A stretch of DNA of 64,000 bases from Neorhizobium alkalisoli (GTDB lineage: Bacteria > Pseudomonadota > Alphaproteobacteria > Rhizobiales > Rhizobiaceae). The stretch is taken from positions 109,731 to 173,730 of the forward strand of contig NZ_PVBN01000013.1 of assembly GCF_002968635.1 (NCBI RefSeq). The letters are read 5' to 3'. The translations under genes and the position numbers were made by a program. Of this stretch, positions 36,283 to 45,583 are shown piece by piece. Every line of letters begins with the position of its first letter. Position 1 is the stretch's first letter. The notes under the pieces are model-generated. The model searched no databases. It worked only from the letters and a program-made list of their open reading frames with translations, and had not been told where the DNA came from.

Positions 36283-36741
36283 ATGTCGCGTGAAACCGCT
36301 CCACATATCCTCATCGTCGAGGCACGTTTCTACGACGACATGGCCGATGCGCTGCTCGATGGTGCCACCAATGCGCTTAAAGAAGCGGGCGCGACCTATG
36401 ACGTTGTGACCGTGCCGGGCGCGCTGGAAATTCCGCCGGCAATCGCCATGGCGCTCGATGCAGCGGAAGAGGGCGGCACGGAGTACCACGGCTTCGTCGC
36501 GCTCGGCATGGTCATCCGCGGCGAGACCTATCATTTCGATATCGTTGCAAATGAGTCTTCTCGGGCTCTCATGGATCTTGCTGTTTCGGAATCGCTGGCG
36601 ATCGGCAATGGCATTCTGACGGTCGAGAACGATGACCAGGCTTGGGCGCGTGCGCGCCGGACGGACAAGGACAAGGGCGGCTTTGCCGCGCGTGCGGCGC
36701 TGACGATGATCGCGCTGCGTGAAAAGTTGAACGGTGGTTGA
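36283..36741 (+). CDS. ribH: 6,7-dimethyl-8-ribityllumazine synthase
   Basis: The penultimate step of riboflavin synthesis. The 152-residue protein has the typical signatures VPGALEIPPAIAMAL and ALGMVIRGETYHFDIVANES (catalytic His in the latter). Rhizobia commonly carry two ribH genes; this one, coupled to nusB, is the housekeeping type. I see no FMN riboswitch in the 176 bases upstream. Confidence 0.95.
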   Translation: MSRETAPHILIVEARFYDDMADALLDGATNALKEAGATYDVVTVPGALEIPPAIAMALDAAEEGGTEYHGFVALGMVIRGETYHFDIVANESSRALMDLAVSESLAIGNGILTVENDDQAWARARRTDKDKGGFAARAALTMIALREKLNGG

Positions 36742-36745
36742 ATTT

Positions 36746-37225
36746 ATGACGAAGGAAGGCGAACATCCGGTCAAGCCGGCCAACCAGCGGGGCGCAGCCC
36801 GTCTCGCGGCAGTGCAGGCGCTTTACCAGATGGATATCGGCGGCACCGGCGTGCTGGAAGTGGTGGCCGAATACGAGGCGCACAGGCTCGGCCAGGAACT
36901 CGACGGCGACACTTATCTGAAAGCCGATCCGTCATGGTTCCGCTCGATCGTTGCTGGCGTCGTCCGCGACCAGGTGAAGATCGATCCGCTGATCCGCTCG
37001 TCGCTCCAGGAGGACTGGCCGCTCTCCCGCCTCGATTCGACGTTGCGCGCGATTTTGCGTGCAGGCACTTTCGAAATCCTTGAGCGCAAGGACGTGCCGG
37101 TCGCGGTCATCGTGACCGAATATGTCGAGATCGCGCGTGCCTTCTTCGCCGAGGAGGAGCCGCGGATCGTCAACGCCGTTCTCGACCGCATCGCCAAACA
37201 GGTGCGTGGCGACACCAGGAAATAG
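36746..37225 (+). CDS. nusB: Transcription antitermination factor NusB
   Basis: An all-helical RNA-binding protein that with NusE (S10) binds boxA to support rRNA antitermination. It has 159 residues from ATG 36746, with the family pattern ARLAAVQALYQMDIGGTG and the C-terminal AVIVTEYVEIARAF...VNAVLDRIA. A GTG 12 bases upstream overlaps the ribH stop and is possible. Directly coupled to ribH, a conserved pairing. Confidence 0.95.
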   Translation: MTKEGEHPVKPANQRGAARLAAVQALYQMDIGGTGVLEVVAEYEAHRLGQELDGDTYLKADPSWFRSIVAGVVRDQVKIDPLIRSSLQEDWPLSRLDSTLRAILRAGTFEILERKDVPVAVIVTEYVEIARAFFAEEEPRIVNAVLDRIAKQVRGDTRK

Positions 37226-37240
37226 ACTGAGGATTACGGC

Positions 37241-38464
37241 ATGGACGGCGCGGTGGACGGACTTCAGACGCAGCTGCGCACGGCCCGCCGGAGTGTCGCC
37301 CTGCTTGCGGCGACCCAGGCGATCCTGGGGTCGGCGCCTCCAGTGGTCTTTTCGCTGGGCGGCCTTGTCGGCTATCAGCTTTTGAGCGACGACAAGTCGC
37401 TGGCGACCGCTCCTCTCACCGGCTTCAACATCGGCATGGCGGCGGGTGCCGTCGCAATTGCCGTTGCGTCCCGATTTCTCGGCCGCAAACCGAGCTTCAT
37501 GCTCGGAGCTGTTCTCGGCGCGGTTGGCGCCGGCATTGGCGCAGTCGCGCTGTTTCAATCGAATTTCTGGCTCTTCACGCTGGGGATGCTGCTGATCGGG
37601 CTTTGCGGCGGCGCCACGCAGAAGATCCGCTTTGCGGCTGCGGATGCTTCGCCTTCCTTCTACAAGCCGAAGGCGATTTCGTGGATTCTTGCAGCCGGGA
37701 TCGTGTCGGCCATAGTCGGCCCGCAGCTGGCGATCTGGACCAAGGACCTGGCGGCGCCGGTGCTCTTTGCCGGTGCCTTCATGGCCCTCATACCCTTGTT
37801 TCTCATTGCTGTTCTGATGCTCGTGCCGCTCAGGTTGCCGGCAATGACCTCCAGCGCGACGGCGACGACACCGGCTCGCCCGCTGTCTGAGATCGTCATC
37901 AGCCAGCGATTCCTGACCGGCATGATCTGCGGCATCAGCAGCTTCGCGCTGATGACCTTCATGATGACCGGAGCGCCGCTGGCGATGGTCATCGGTTGCG
38001 GTTTCCCGACCGAGATGGCGACGCTCGGCATCCAGTGGCATGTGCTTGCGATGTTCGCCCCGAGTTTCTTCACGGGCATGCTGATTTCCCGCTTCGGCGT
38101 GGAAAAGATCGTTGCTGCCGGCCTCGTCATCCTCATGGGATGCGCAGTCGTCGCCCATATCGGCATCGAGCTCTGGAATTTCTGGGGTGCGCTTGTGCTG
38201 CTCGGCATCGGCTGGAATTTCGGTTTCATCGGTTCGACGGCAATCGTCGCCTCGAGTTACCGGCCCCACGAGGCGGACAAGGTGCAGGGGTTCCATGACA
38301 TCATCCTGTTTACAACGGTCGCTCTTTCGTCCTTCTCCTCCGGCAAGATATTCACCGCCTACGGGTGGTCGTTCATGAACCTCATCATCTGGCCGGTGAC
38401 CATCGTCTGCCTGGTTCTCGTGCTGGCATTGATGCTGAAATCCTCTTCCGCAAAATCCGCCTAG
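37241..38464 (+). CDS. MFS transporter
   Basis: A 407-residue inner-membrane carrier with about 12 hydrophobic segments and a shortened central loop (SSATATTPARPLSEI). It resembles the MFS group often placed after nusB in rhizobia; the substrate is unknown. It starts 15 bases after nusB, so it may be the last gene of the ribH-nusB operon. Confidence 0.85.
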   Translation: MDGAVDGLQTQLRTARRSVALLAATQAILGSAPPVVFSLGGLVGYQLLSDDKSLATAPLTGFNIGMAAGAVAIAVASRFLGRKPSFMLGAVLGAVGAGIGAVALFQSNFWLFTLGMLLIGLCGGATQKIRFAAADASPSFYKPKAISWILAAGIVSAIVGPQLAIWTKDLAAPVLFAGAFMALIPLFLIAVLMLVPLRLPAMTSSATATTPARPLSEIVISQRFLTGMICGISSFALMTFMMTGAPLAMVIGCGFPTEMATLGIQWHVLAMFAPSFFTGMLISRFGVEKIVAAGLVILMGCAVVAHIGIELWNFWGALVLLGIGWNFGFIGSTAIVASSYRPHEADKVQGFHDIILFTTVALSSFSSGKIFTAYGWSFMNLIIWPVTIVCLVLVLALMLKSSSAKSA

Positions 38465-38683
38465 AGTCTTGCCCTCTCGGGGCTTGACGCCAATCCAACT
38501 CCACCGCAATCTCGCGCCGCGTGATCGACTGTCGGATTCTTGGGAGGGGATTCGGTCGTTTGCGCGAAAATGCGCGGTGGAGTGCCGCGGCGGCCCCGAA
38601 ATATCTGGGAGGACAGGGCGGGGTGTCGTGGAGTGCATGGCCGGCGGAATGTTCCGCCAGGGCTTAGGGAGAGGAAGAAGCGA

Positions 38684-40825
38684 ATGACCGTAATTTTAGG
38701 TGTGATCGTTTGCGGCCTGCTATCGATCATTTATGCCGCCTGGGCGACGCGTTCAGTTCTGGCTGCCGATCAGGGCAATCAGCGCATGCAGGAAATCGCC
38801 GGCTATATCCGTGAGGGCGCACAAGCGTATCTGACGCGCCAATACATGACGATCGCCATCGTCGGCGTTGTCGTCGCCATTCTTGCCTGGCTGCTTCTGT
38901 CCGGCACCGCCGCGCTCGGCTTCATCATTGGTGCTGTGCTTTCCGGCGCCGCCGGCTTCATCGGCATGCATGTCTCGGTTCGCGCCAACGTCCGCACTGC
39001 TCAGGCCTCCTCGCAGAGCCTCGCCGCCGGTCTCGACATCGCCTTCAAATCAGGCGCCATCACCGGCATGCTGGTTGCGGGTCTCGCTCTCCTCGGCGTT
39101 TCAATCTACTACTGGGTGTTGACGGCTGGCCTTGGTCATCCGAGCGGCTCGCGCGAAGTCATCGACTCCCTCGTCGCGCTCGGTTTCGGCGCATCGCTGA
39201 TCTCCATCTTCGCCCGTCTCGGCGGCGGTATCTTCACCAAGGGAGCCGATGTCGGCGGTGACCTCGTCGGCAAGGTCGAAGCAGGCATTCCCGAGGACGA
39301 TCCGCGCAATCCGGCGACGATTGCCGACAACGTCGGCGACAACGTCGGCGATTGCGCCGGCATGGCTGCCGACCTCTTCGAAACCTATGCCGTTTCCGTC
39401 GTCGCCACCATGGTTCTTGCCGCAATCTTCTTCGCCGGCGCACCGGTGCTGGAAACGGTAATGATCTACCCGCTGGCTATCTGCGGCGCCTGCATCGTCA
39501 CCTCGATCATCGGCACCTTCTTCGTCAAGCTTGGCGCCAACGGCTCCATCATGGGGGCTCTTTACAAGGGCCTCATCGTCACCGGCCTTCTGTCGATCCT
39601 CGGCCTTGGCGCCGCGACCTCGCTGACCATCGGCTGGGGCACGATCGGTTCCGTGGCCGGTCGGGAAATCACCGGTACAAACCTGTTCATCTGCGGTCTT
39701 CTCGGCCTCGTGGTGACGGCGCTGATCGTCGTCATTACCGAATATTATACGGGCACCAACAAGCGTCCGGTCAATTCCATCGCCCAGGCCTCGGTGACCG
39801 GTCACGGCACCAACGTCATCCAGGGGCTTGCCGTCTCGCTCGAATCGACGGCCCTGCCGGCAATCGTCATCGTCGGCGGCATCATTGCGACCTATCAACT
39901 TGCCGGCCTGTTCGGGACCGGGATCGCGGTCACCGCCATGCTCGGCCTCGCCGGCATGATCGTCGCGCTCGACGCCTTCGGCCCCGTCACCGACAACGCC
40001 GGCGGCATTGCCGAAATGTCCCATCTGCCGCCGGAAGTGCGCAAATCGACCGATGCGCTCGACGCGGTCGGCAACACCACCAAGGCCGTCACCAAGGGCT
40101 ATGCAATCGGCTCGGCCGGTCTCGGCGCTCTGGTGCTTTTCGCAGCCTATTCCAACGACCTGAAATATTTCGTCGCCAACAGCGCCCAATATCCCTATTT
40201 CAACGGCGTCGGCGAGATCAACTTCGATCTTTCAAACCCTTACGTCGTTGCGGGCCTGATCTTCGGCGGCCTCATTCCCTACCTCTTCGGCGGCATCGCG
40301 ATGACCGCCGTCGGCCGTGCCGCCGGCTCGATCGTTGAGGAAGTGCGCATGCAGTTCCGCAGCAAGCCGGGCATCATGCAGGGAACGGAGCGTCCGGATT
40401 ATGGCAGGGCCGTCGATATCCTGACCAAGGCCGCGATCCGCGAGATGATCATTCCGTCGCTGCTGCCGGTGCTCGCGCCGATCGTCGTCTATTTCGGCGT
40501 TCTGCTGATCTCCGGCGGCGACAAGGCGTCCGCCTTTGCGGCACTTGGCGCTTCGCTGCTGGGCGTGATCGTCAACGGTCTCTTCGTGGCGATCTCGATG
40601 ACGTCGGGCGGCGGTGCCTGGGACAATGCCAAGAAAAGCTTCGAGGATGGCTTCGTGGACAAGGACGGCACCCGGCACCTCAAGGGGTCGGAGGCACACA
40701 AGGCGTCGGTCACCGGCGATACTGTGGGCGACCCCTACAAGGATACCGCTGGTCCCGCCGTCAATCCGGCAATCAAGATCACCAACATCGTTGCTCTTCT
40801 GCTGCTTGCGGTTCTTGCCGGCTGA
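38684..40825 (+). CDS. hppA: Membrane-bound proton-translocating pyrophosphatase
   Basis: Couples pyrophosphate hydrolysis to proton pumping. The 713-residue protein has about 16 membrane segments and the pyrophosphate-binding stretch KGADVGGDLVGKVEAG followed by EDDPRNPATIADNVGDNVGD. The GNTTKA motif carries Lys where potassium-dependent enzymes have Ala, so this is the K+-independent proton pump. ATG 38684 has an AGAGGAAG ribosome site; the longer frame to 38540 lacks a membrane-start signature. A small hairpin (GGCGGAA-TG-TTCCGCC, 38643-38658) sits in the leader. The rest of the 219-base upstream gap shows nothing clear. Confidence 0.96.
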   Translation: MTVILGVIVCGLLSIIYAAWATRSVLAADQGNQRMQEIAGYIREGAQAYLTRQYMTIAIVGVVVAILAWLLLSGTAALGFIIGAVLSGAAGFIGMHVSVRANVRTAQASSQSLAAGLDIAFKSGAITGMLVAGLALLGVSIYYWVLTAGLGHPSGSREVIDSLVALGFGASLISIFARLGGGIFTKGADVGGDLVGKVEAGIPEDDPRNPATIADNVGDNVGDCAGMAADLFETYAVSVVATMVLAAIFFAGAPVLETVMIYPLAICGACIVTSIIGTFFVKLGANGSIMGALYKGLIVTGLLSILGLGAATSLTIGWGTIGSVAGREITGTNLFICGLLGLVVTALIVVITEYYTGTNKRPVNSIAQASVTGHGTNVIQGLAVSLESTALPAIVIVGGIIATYQLAGLFGTGIAVTAMLGLAGMIVALDAFGPVTDNAGGIAEMSHLPPEVRKSTDALDAVGNTTKAVTKGYAIGSAGLGALVLFAAYSNDLKYFVANSAQYPYFNGVGEINFDLSNPYVVAGLIFGGLIPYLFGGIAMTAVGRAAGSIVEEVRMQFRSKPGIMQGTERPDYGRAVDILTKAAIREMIIPSLLPVLAPIVVYFGVLLISGGDKASAFAALGASLLGVIVNGLFVAISMTSGGGAWDNAKKSFEDGFVDKDGTRHLKGSEAHKASVTGDTVGDPYKDTAGPAVNPAIKITNIVALLLLAVLAG

Positions 40826-40858
40826 GAACCCGCCTGACAAAGAACGTGTCTCACAAAC

Positions 40859-40893
40859 AAAAGGCCCGCGGGAGCGTCTCCCGCGGGCCTTTT
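40859..40893 (+). terminator. Strong terminator after hppA
   Basis: A perfect stem of about 16 bases (AAAAGGCCCGCGGGAG / CTCCCGCGGGCCTTTT, loop CGT), flanked by A and T runs, between convergent hppA and bamE. It can act in both directions. Confidence 0.92.
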
Positions 40894-40912
40894 CTGTAAC
40901 CCAAGTCGGTGC

Positions 40913-41413
40913 TTAGCGACCGCCGAGCCCGCCCCCGCCGAGGAGGTTGCGCGCTGCTGCCGCACCTGCGCCCCCGGCGCCAGTGCCGCCCGAAAGAAGC
41001 TGCTGCAGGAATGTCAGGTCGCGACCGCCTGTCGGCGTCGTGCGGGAAATGGTGTCGAACACCTTGCCATCCTGCATCGTATAGTTGGCCTTCCGGGCCA
41101 CCGTGCCGTTCTTGTCGAAATAGATCGCCAGTACGGACTGGTCGACCAGCCGCGGCTTCATGAACGCCACGGCGCGTTCGCGCCTCTGGGAAATGTAATA
41201 GAAGACTTCGGTATCGAAGGTCGCCGTCGTCGACGGCGTCCCCATGGTCAGCAACACCTGTTCGCGGCTGGACCCCTCAGGAATGAGGTTCAGCGACTGC
41301 TGGTCGATGACGTAGCCGTTGTACATGGTATCGCCAAGCTGCATCGACGTGCAGCCGGAAACGGTCATGGATGCGACGACAATCGCCATCGCGGTCTTAC
41401 TCAAGAATGTCAT
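40913..41413 (-). CDS. bamE: Outer-membrane assembly lipoprotein BamE (SmpA/OmlA)
   Basis: A small lipoprotein of the BAM complex that inserts beta-barrel proteins. About 166 residues. The signal ends in a lipobox-like VSGC with the lipidated Cys near residue 21. The SmpA/OmlA domain includes IPEGSSREQVLLTMGTPSTTATFDTEVFYYIS. The C-terminus carries a Gly/Ala-rich tail (GGTGAGGAGAAAARNLLGGGG), a rhizobial extension. Start ATG 41413, or ATG 41446 eleven codons upstream. Divergent from the cytochrome chaperone gene. Confidence 0.9.
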   Translation of the reverse strand: MTFLSKTAMAIVVASMTVSGCTSMQLGDTMYNGYVIDQQSLNLIPEGSSREQVLLTMGTPSTTATFDTEVFYYISQRRERAVAFMKPRLVDQSVLAIYFDKNGTVARKANYTMQDGKVFDTISRTTPTGGRDLTFLQQLLSGGTGAGGAGAAAARNLLGGGGLGGR

Positions 41414-41668
41414 CTCGTACCCGAAAACCCGCTTGTTCAACCGCATCCCCCAAAACTCGACCGTCCCTGCTGTTCATACCATTGTGGCTATTCGGGGACA
41501 TAAGGCTGATCCTTGCCGCCATGCGGGCGAAAGGATCACGACCCCGTTCGCTGATCGGCGGAACGGCATTGCAATTCGTGCCTGCTTCGGTAAACCAGCT
41601 TTCGTTTCCATGCAACATGGCCGACCGTCAGCCAGAGATCTTCATGGAGGCAAATAACGGGAATTCGG

Positions 41669-42205
41669 ATGATTTTCAGGCTTTTCAGGAAGAAGAACCA
41701 CAACCGCGCGATCGTCGATCGGCAATATGCCGCCTTGACGTCCACTGCGCGCATTCCCGTCTTCTACAGCGACCTCGACGTGCCCGACACTGTCATGGGC
41801 CGTTTCGAGATGCTGTCGATCGTGATGATCCTGTTTTTCCGCCGGACGGCAAAGTCGGATGCGAGCGGGCAGGAGCTTGCCCAGGAAATTGTCGACGCCT
41901 TTTTCCAGGATATCGACCATTCGATCCGTGAACTCGGAATCGGGGATCAGAGTGTGCCCAAGCGCATGAAGAGGCTTGCCGGCATGTTTTATGGAAGGCT
42001 CGAGACTTACGCTGCCGCTCTTGAGGCAGGCGACACTGAAAAGCTTGCGGATGCGCTTCGGCGCAATATCTATCCAGGAATGGCAGATGCGCCCGCGATG
42101 CCTGAACTTGCGGATTGGATGATTGCGGCTGAGGCGGCACTTGCCGGCGTATCCGAAGATGAGATTTCCCGCGGGCAGGCGGTTCTGCCTTTGCCAGGGA
42201 AGTGA
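41669..42205 (+). CDS. Ubiquinol-cytochrome c chaperone family protein (CBP3-like)
   Basis: A 178-residue protein of the CBP3/UQCC1-like family, needed for assembly or translation of cytochrome b of complex III in mitochondria. The domain is recognisable from VPDTVMGRFEMLSIVMILFFRR and the helical C-terminus. Its place opposite bamE and before a DUF177 gene is conserved in Rhizobiales. The bacterial role is inferred from the mitochondrial homologue. Confidence 0.88.
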   Translation: MIFRLFRKKNHNRAIVDRQYAALTSTARIPVFYSDLDVPDTVMGRFEMLSIVMILFFRRTAKSDASGQELAQEIVDAFFQDIDHSIRELGIGDQSVPKRMKRLAGMFYGRLETYAAALEAGDTEKLADALRRNIYPGMADAPAMPELADWMIAAEAALAGVSEDEISRGQAVLPLPGK

Positions 42206-42211
42206 GGTTGC

Positions 42212-42778
42212 ATGAAGAATATCCATGGTGGGAGCGAAAAACCTCCCTTTTCCTATCCGGTAAAGGTCGGCCACATATCGGCCAATCCGGTGACCGTGCA
42301 TCTGGAGGCGAATGAGCGGGAGCGCGTGGACCTGGCAAAGCTCTGGCAGGTGGTGTCCGTGAAATCGTTGATAGCCGACCTGCAGATTACGCGCTGGAAG
42401 AAGGACGGCGTCCGGCTCAAGGGGCGGGTTACGGCAGATATCGTCCAGTCCTGCGTGGTGACGCTCGATCCGGTCGAATCGAAAATCGGCGAGGATTTCG
42501 AGCAGATATTCGTGCCCGAAGGCTCCAAGCTCGCACGGATCGTCACCAACGAGGCCGCCGAGATGATACTGGATCCCGATGGACCGGATCTCCCGGAGGC
42601 GTTTGCCGGCGACACCATCGATGCCGGGGTGGCCGTTGCCGAGTTTGCGGCCCTCGCCATCGATCCCTATCCACGCAAGGCCGGTATCGAATTTTCCGAT
42701 CACCGGGAAGGCGATGGAGACGGGAAGTCGGGCCGCCCCAATCCTTTCGCGGTTCTGAAAGACTGGAAAAAGGACTGA
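42212..42778 (+). CDS. DUF177 (YceD) family protein
   Basis: A 188-residue DUF177/YceD protein. The family is linked to 23S rRNA processing or ribosome assembly in plants and bacteria. The conserved Cys motif is VTADIVQSCVVTLDPVESKI. In many bacteria yceD precedes rpmF and plsX; here rpmF is absent from the position and plsX follows after about 150 bases. It starts 6 bases after the chaperone gene, so both are in one operon. Confidence 0.87.
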   Translation: MKNIHGGSEKPPFSYPVKVGHISANPVTVHLEANERERVDLAKLWQVVSVKSLIADLQITRWKKDGVRLKGRVTADIVQSCVVTLDPVESKIGEDFEQIFVPEGSKLARIVTNEAAEMILDPDGPDLPEAFAGDTIDAGVAVAEFAALAIDPYPRKAGIEFSDHREGDGDGKSGRPNPFAVLKDWKKD

Positions 42779-42925
42779 CGGCTGTTGTAAGCAGCAACAA
42801 AAACTATATTTTGGCCACGAATTCGCCGGCAGCGCCGCGCAGGAGCATGGCCACAGAAGACGCTAGAACTGGCGCATGACCTATGATTGGATCATGTGTC
42901 CGGCGAAGATAAGGATCAGGGACGC

Positions 42926-43972
42926 GTGGTCAGAATTTCTCTTGACGCCATGGGTGGCGATTTTGGGCCCGAGGTCGTCATTCCCGGCGCCGCCAAGGCG
43001 CTGGATCGCCATCCGGATGTGACGTTCCTCATCTACGGCCTGAAGGCCGAATGCGAACCGTGGCTGGCGAAATATCCGAAACTGCGCGACAAATCGATCT
43101 TCCACGAGTGCGAACTCGCCGTCAGCATGGAAGAGAAGCCGAGCCAGGCGCTGCGCCGTGGCCGCTATGTCTCGACCATGTGGCGTTCGATCGAGGCCGT
43201 GAAGCTGGGGGAGGCCGATGTCGCGGTTTCCGCCGGCAATACCGGCGCGCTGATGGCCATGGCAAAGTTCTGTCTGCGCACGATGGCCAATATCGAGCGC
43301 CCGGCGATTGCGGGCATCTGGCCGACATTGAAGGGCGAAAGCATCGTGCTGGATATTGGTGCCACGATCGGCGCCGATTCGCAGCAACTCCTCGATTTCG
43401 CCTTGATGGGCGGAGCCATGGCTCGTGCGCTTTTCGAAGTTGACCGGCCGACGGTCGGTCTTCTCAACGTCGGCGTCGAGGAGGTGAAGGGCCAGGAAGA
43501 GGTCAGGGAAGCCGGCCGGCTGATCCGCGAAGCCAACCTGCCCACTATCGCCTATCACGGCTTCGTGGAAGGCGACGATATCGGCAAGGGAACCGTGGAC
43601 GTCGTGGTGACCGAAGGCTTTACCGGAAACATTGCCTTGAAGACCGCGGAGGGAACCGCGCGGCAGATCGCCACGCTGTTGCGCGAAGCCATGTCGCGCA
43701 CCATCTTTGCCAAGATCGGCTATCTGCTCGCCAAAAGCGCGTTCGACCGGCTGCGCGAAAAAATGGACCCGAACAGGGTCAATGGCGGGGTCTTTCTTGG
43801 TTTGAACGGCATCGTCATCAAGAGCCATGGCGGCACCAATGCCGACGGTTTTGCAGCCGCGATCGACGTCGGCTACGACATGGCGCGTAACGACCTGAAC
43901 GCCAAGATTGCGCAGGATTTGAAGGTTTACCATGCTCGCCGCCAGCCGCCTGCTGGCCCTGAAGCGGCATGA
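42926..43972 (+). CDS. plsX: Phosphate acyltransferase PlsX
   Basis: Makes acyl-phosphate from acyl-ACP for phospholipid synthesis by PlsY. About 348 residues, with the start-proximal signature RISLDAMGGDFGPEVVIPGA and the conserved ALRRGRYVSTMWRSIE and EGFTGNIALKTAEG. The start is uncertain because no ATG is close. GTG 42926 (AAGGATCAGGGA upstream) puts the protein at family length; GTG 42896 or TTG 42887 are alternatives. fabH follows 19 bases later. Confidence 0.94.
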   Translation: MVRISLDAMGGDFGPEVVIPGAAKALDRHPDVTFLIYGLKAECEPWLAKYPKLRDKSIFHECELAVSMEEKPSQALRRGRYVSTMWRSIEAVKLGEADVAVSAGNTGALMAMAKFCLRTMANIERPAIAGIWPTLKGESIVLDIGATIGADSQQLLDFALMGGAMARALFEVDRPTVGLLNVGVEEVKGQEEVREAGRLIREANLPTIAYHGFVEGDDIGKGTVDVVVTEGFTGNIALKTAEGTARQIATLLREAMSRTIFAKIGYLLAKSAFDRLREKMDPNRVNGGVFLGLNGIVIKSHGGTNADGFAAAIDVGYDMARNDLNAKIAQDLKVYHARRQPPAGPEAA

Positions 43973-43991
43973 CGACAGGATGTGAAAGAGA

Positions 43992-44963
43992 ATGATCCGT
44001 TCAGTGGTTCGCGGTTACGGGGCAGCCCTGCCGAAGCGGGTAGTGCCCAACAAGGAGCTGGAAAGCATCGTCGAGACATCCGACGAATGGATCGTCCAGC
44101 GCACCGGCATCCGCCAACGCTATATCGCAGGCGAGGGGGAGACGACGGCGTCGCTCGGCGAGCAGGCGGCCCGTGCCGCGCTTGAGAATGCCGGGCTCAC
44201 CCCCGATGACATCGATCTGGTGCTGGTCGCCACGTCCACACCCGACAACACCTTCCCCGCGACTGCCGTAAACATCCAGAATCGCCTCGGGATGACGCAT
44301 GGCTATGCCTTCGACCTGCAGGCTGTCTGCTCAGGCTTCGTCTATGCCGTGGCGACCGCTGACCTGCATATTCGCGGCGGCATGGCAAAGCGCGTGCTGG
44401 TGATCGGCGCCGAGACCTTTTCCCGCATTCTCGACTGGAAGGACCGTACGACCTGCGTTCTCTTCGGCGACGGAGCGGGTGCGCTTGTGCTGGAAGGGCA
44501 GGAAAGCGAGGGAACGATCGCGGACCGCGGCGTTCTGACAGCACATCTTCGCTCCGACGGCACCCACAAGGAAAAGCTCTACGTCGACGGCGGACCGTCC
44601 ACGACGGGCACCGTCGGTCATCTGCGGATGGAGGGTCGCGAGGTCTTCAAGCATGCCGTCGGGATGATTACCGACGTGATCGAAGCAGCCTTTGCCGCGA
44701 CAGACACGACGGCGGAAGATCTGGACTGGCTGGTGCCGCACCAGGCCAATCGGCGTATCATCGACGGATCGGCGAAGAAGCTCGGAATCCCGCCAGAGAA
44801 AGTCGTGGTGACGGTTGATCTGCACGGCAACACGTCGGCAGCGTCCATTCCGCTCGCGCTTTCGGTTGCCGCCGGCGACGGCCGGATCAAGCAGGGCGAT
44901 CTGGTCATGCTCGAGGCAATGGGGGGCGGCTTCACCTGGGGCGCGCTGCTTCTTCGCTGGTAG
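43992..44963 (+). CDS. fabH: 3-oxoacyl-ACP synthase III
   Basis: Starts fatty-acid synthesis by condensing acetyl-CoA with malonyl-ACP. It has 323 residues; the catalytic triad is visible as Cys in DLQAVCSGFVYA, His in VPHQANRRI and Asn in LHGNTSAASIP. The C-terminal GGGFTWGALLLRW is typical. Part of the plsX-fabH pair that feeds phospholipid synthesis. Confidence 0.96.
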   Translation: MIRSVVRGYGAALPKRVVPNKELESIVETSDEWIVQRTGIRQRYIAGEGETTASLGEQAARAALENAGLTPDDIDLVLVATSTPDNTFPATAVNIQNRLGMTHGYAFDLQAVCSGFVYAVATADLHIRGGMAKRVLVIGAETFSRILDWKDRTTCVLFGDGAGALVLEGQESEGTIADRGVLTAHLRSDGTHKEKLYVDGGPSTTGTVGHLRMEGREVFKHAVGMITDVIEAAFAATDTTAEDLDWLVPHQANRRIIDGSAKKLGIPPEKVVVTVDLHGNTSAASIPLALSVAAGDGRIKQGDLVMLEAMGGGFTWGALLLRW

Positions 44964-45008
44964 GCGTATTTTCAACGCAAACGCAAATATGTCATTGCGC
45001 ACAGGTGC

Positions 45009-45037
45009 TTGACCCTCGCGCTCAAGCAAAATACTCT
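45009..45037 (+). promoter_or_regulatory. Candidate sigma-70 promoter for ihfA
   Basis: TTGACC at 45009-45014 and TACTCT at 45032-45037 are separated by 17 bases, about 45 bases before the ihfA start. The -10 box is weak. Confidence 0.35.
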
Positions 45038-45081
45038 CTATCGGCTTTGACAAGATCAATTTCGAAAATTGGGCGGGGATC

Positions 45082-45420
45082 ATGGCCGGCAAGACAGTAA
45101 CACGCGCGGATCTGGCAGAGTCGGTATTCCGCAAGGTCGGGCTTTCCCGAACGGAGTCGGCCGAACTTGTCGAGACCGTCATCGATGAGATCTGCAACGC
45201 CATCGTTCGTGGCGAGATGGTCAAGCTTTCCTCATTTGCGACCTTCCAGGTGCGTGCGAAGAACGAGCGTATCGGCCGTAACCCGAAGACCGGCGAAGAA
45301 GTGCCGATCTCTCCGCGCCGTGTCATGACCTTCAAGGCCTCGAACGTCCTGAAGCAGCGCATTCTCAAGGCTCATACGGCGCGCAAGTCCAAGCAGAAAC
45401 CGCCAAGTCCTGTTGCGTGA
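45082..45420 (+). CDS. ihfA: Integration host factor alpha subunit
   Basis: With IhfB, bends DNA at specific sites. The 112-residue protein has the HU/IHF fold with the DNA-intercalating arm RNPKTGEEVPISPRRVMTFKAS and a basic C-terminal tail (ARKSKQKPP). Located between fabH and a merR-type gene, as in other rhizobia. Confidence 0.96.
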   Translation: MAGKTVTRADLAESVFRKVGLSRTESAELVETVIDEICNAIVRGEMVKLSSFATFQVRAKNERIGRNPKTGEEVPISPRRVMTFKASNVLKQRILKAHTARKSKQKPPSPVA

Positions 45421-45583
45421 AGCAAGGCGCGCCGGAACCGCATTCGCTCCAATCCTGTGAACATGCTTGAATCTTTCGGCGCAAACCGTTGAGATATGCT
45501 CGATTCGTCGCATAATCCCCTATGCGTGAAAGGCTGCCGCCGCTGTCCGCGGTGTCGGCAGGCTGCTGTTTGGAGACTGATCC

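Noticed and set aside
36932..38638. 568-codon minus-strand frame
   Set aside because: Runs across nusB and the MFS gene in antisense; its extreme Arg/His/Glu bias is that of a complement strand.
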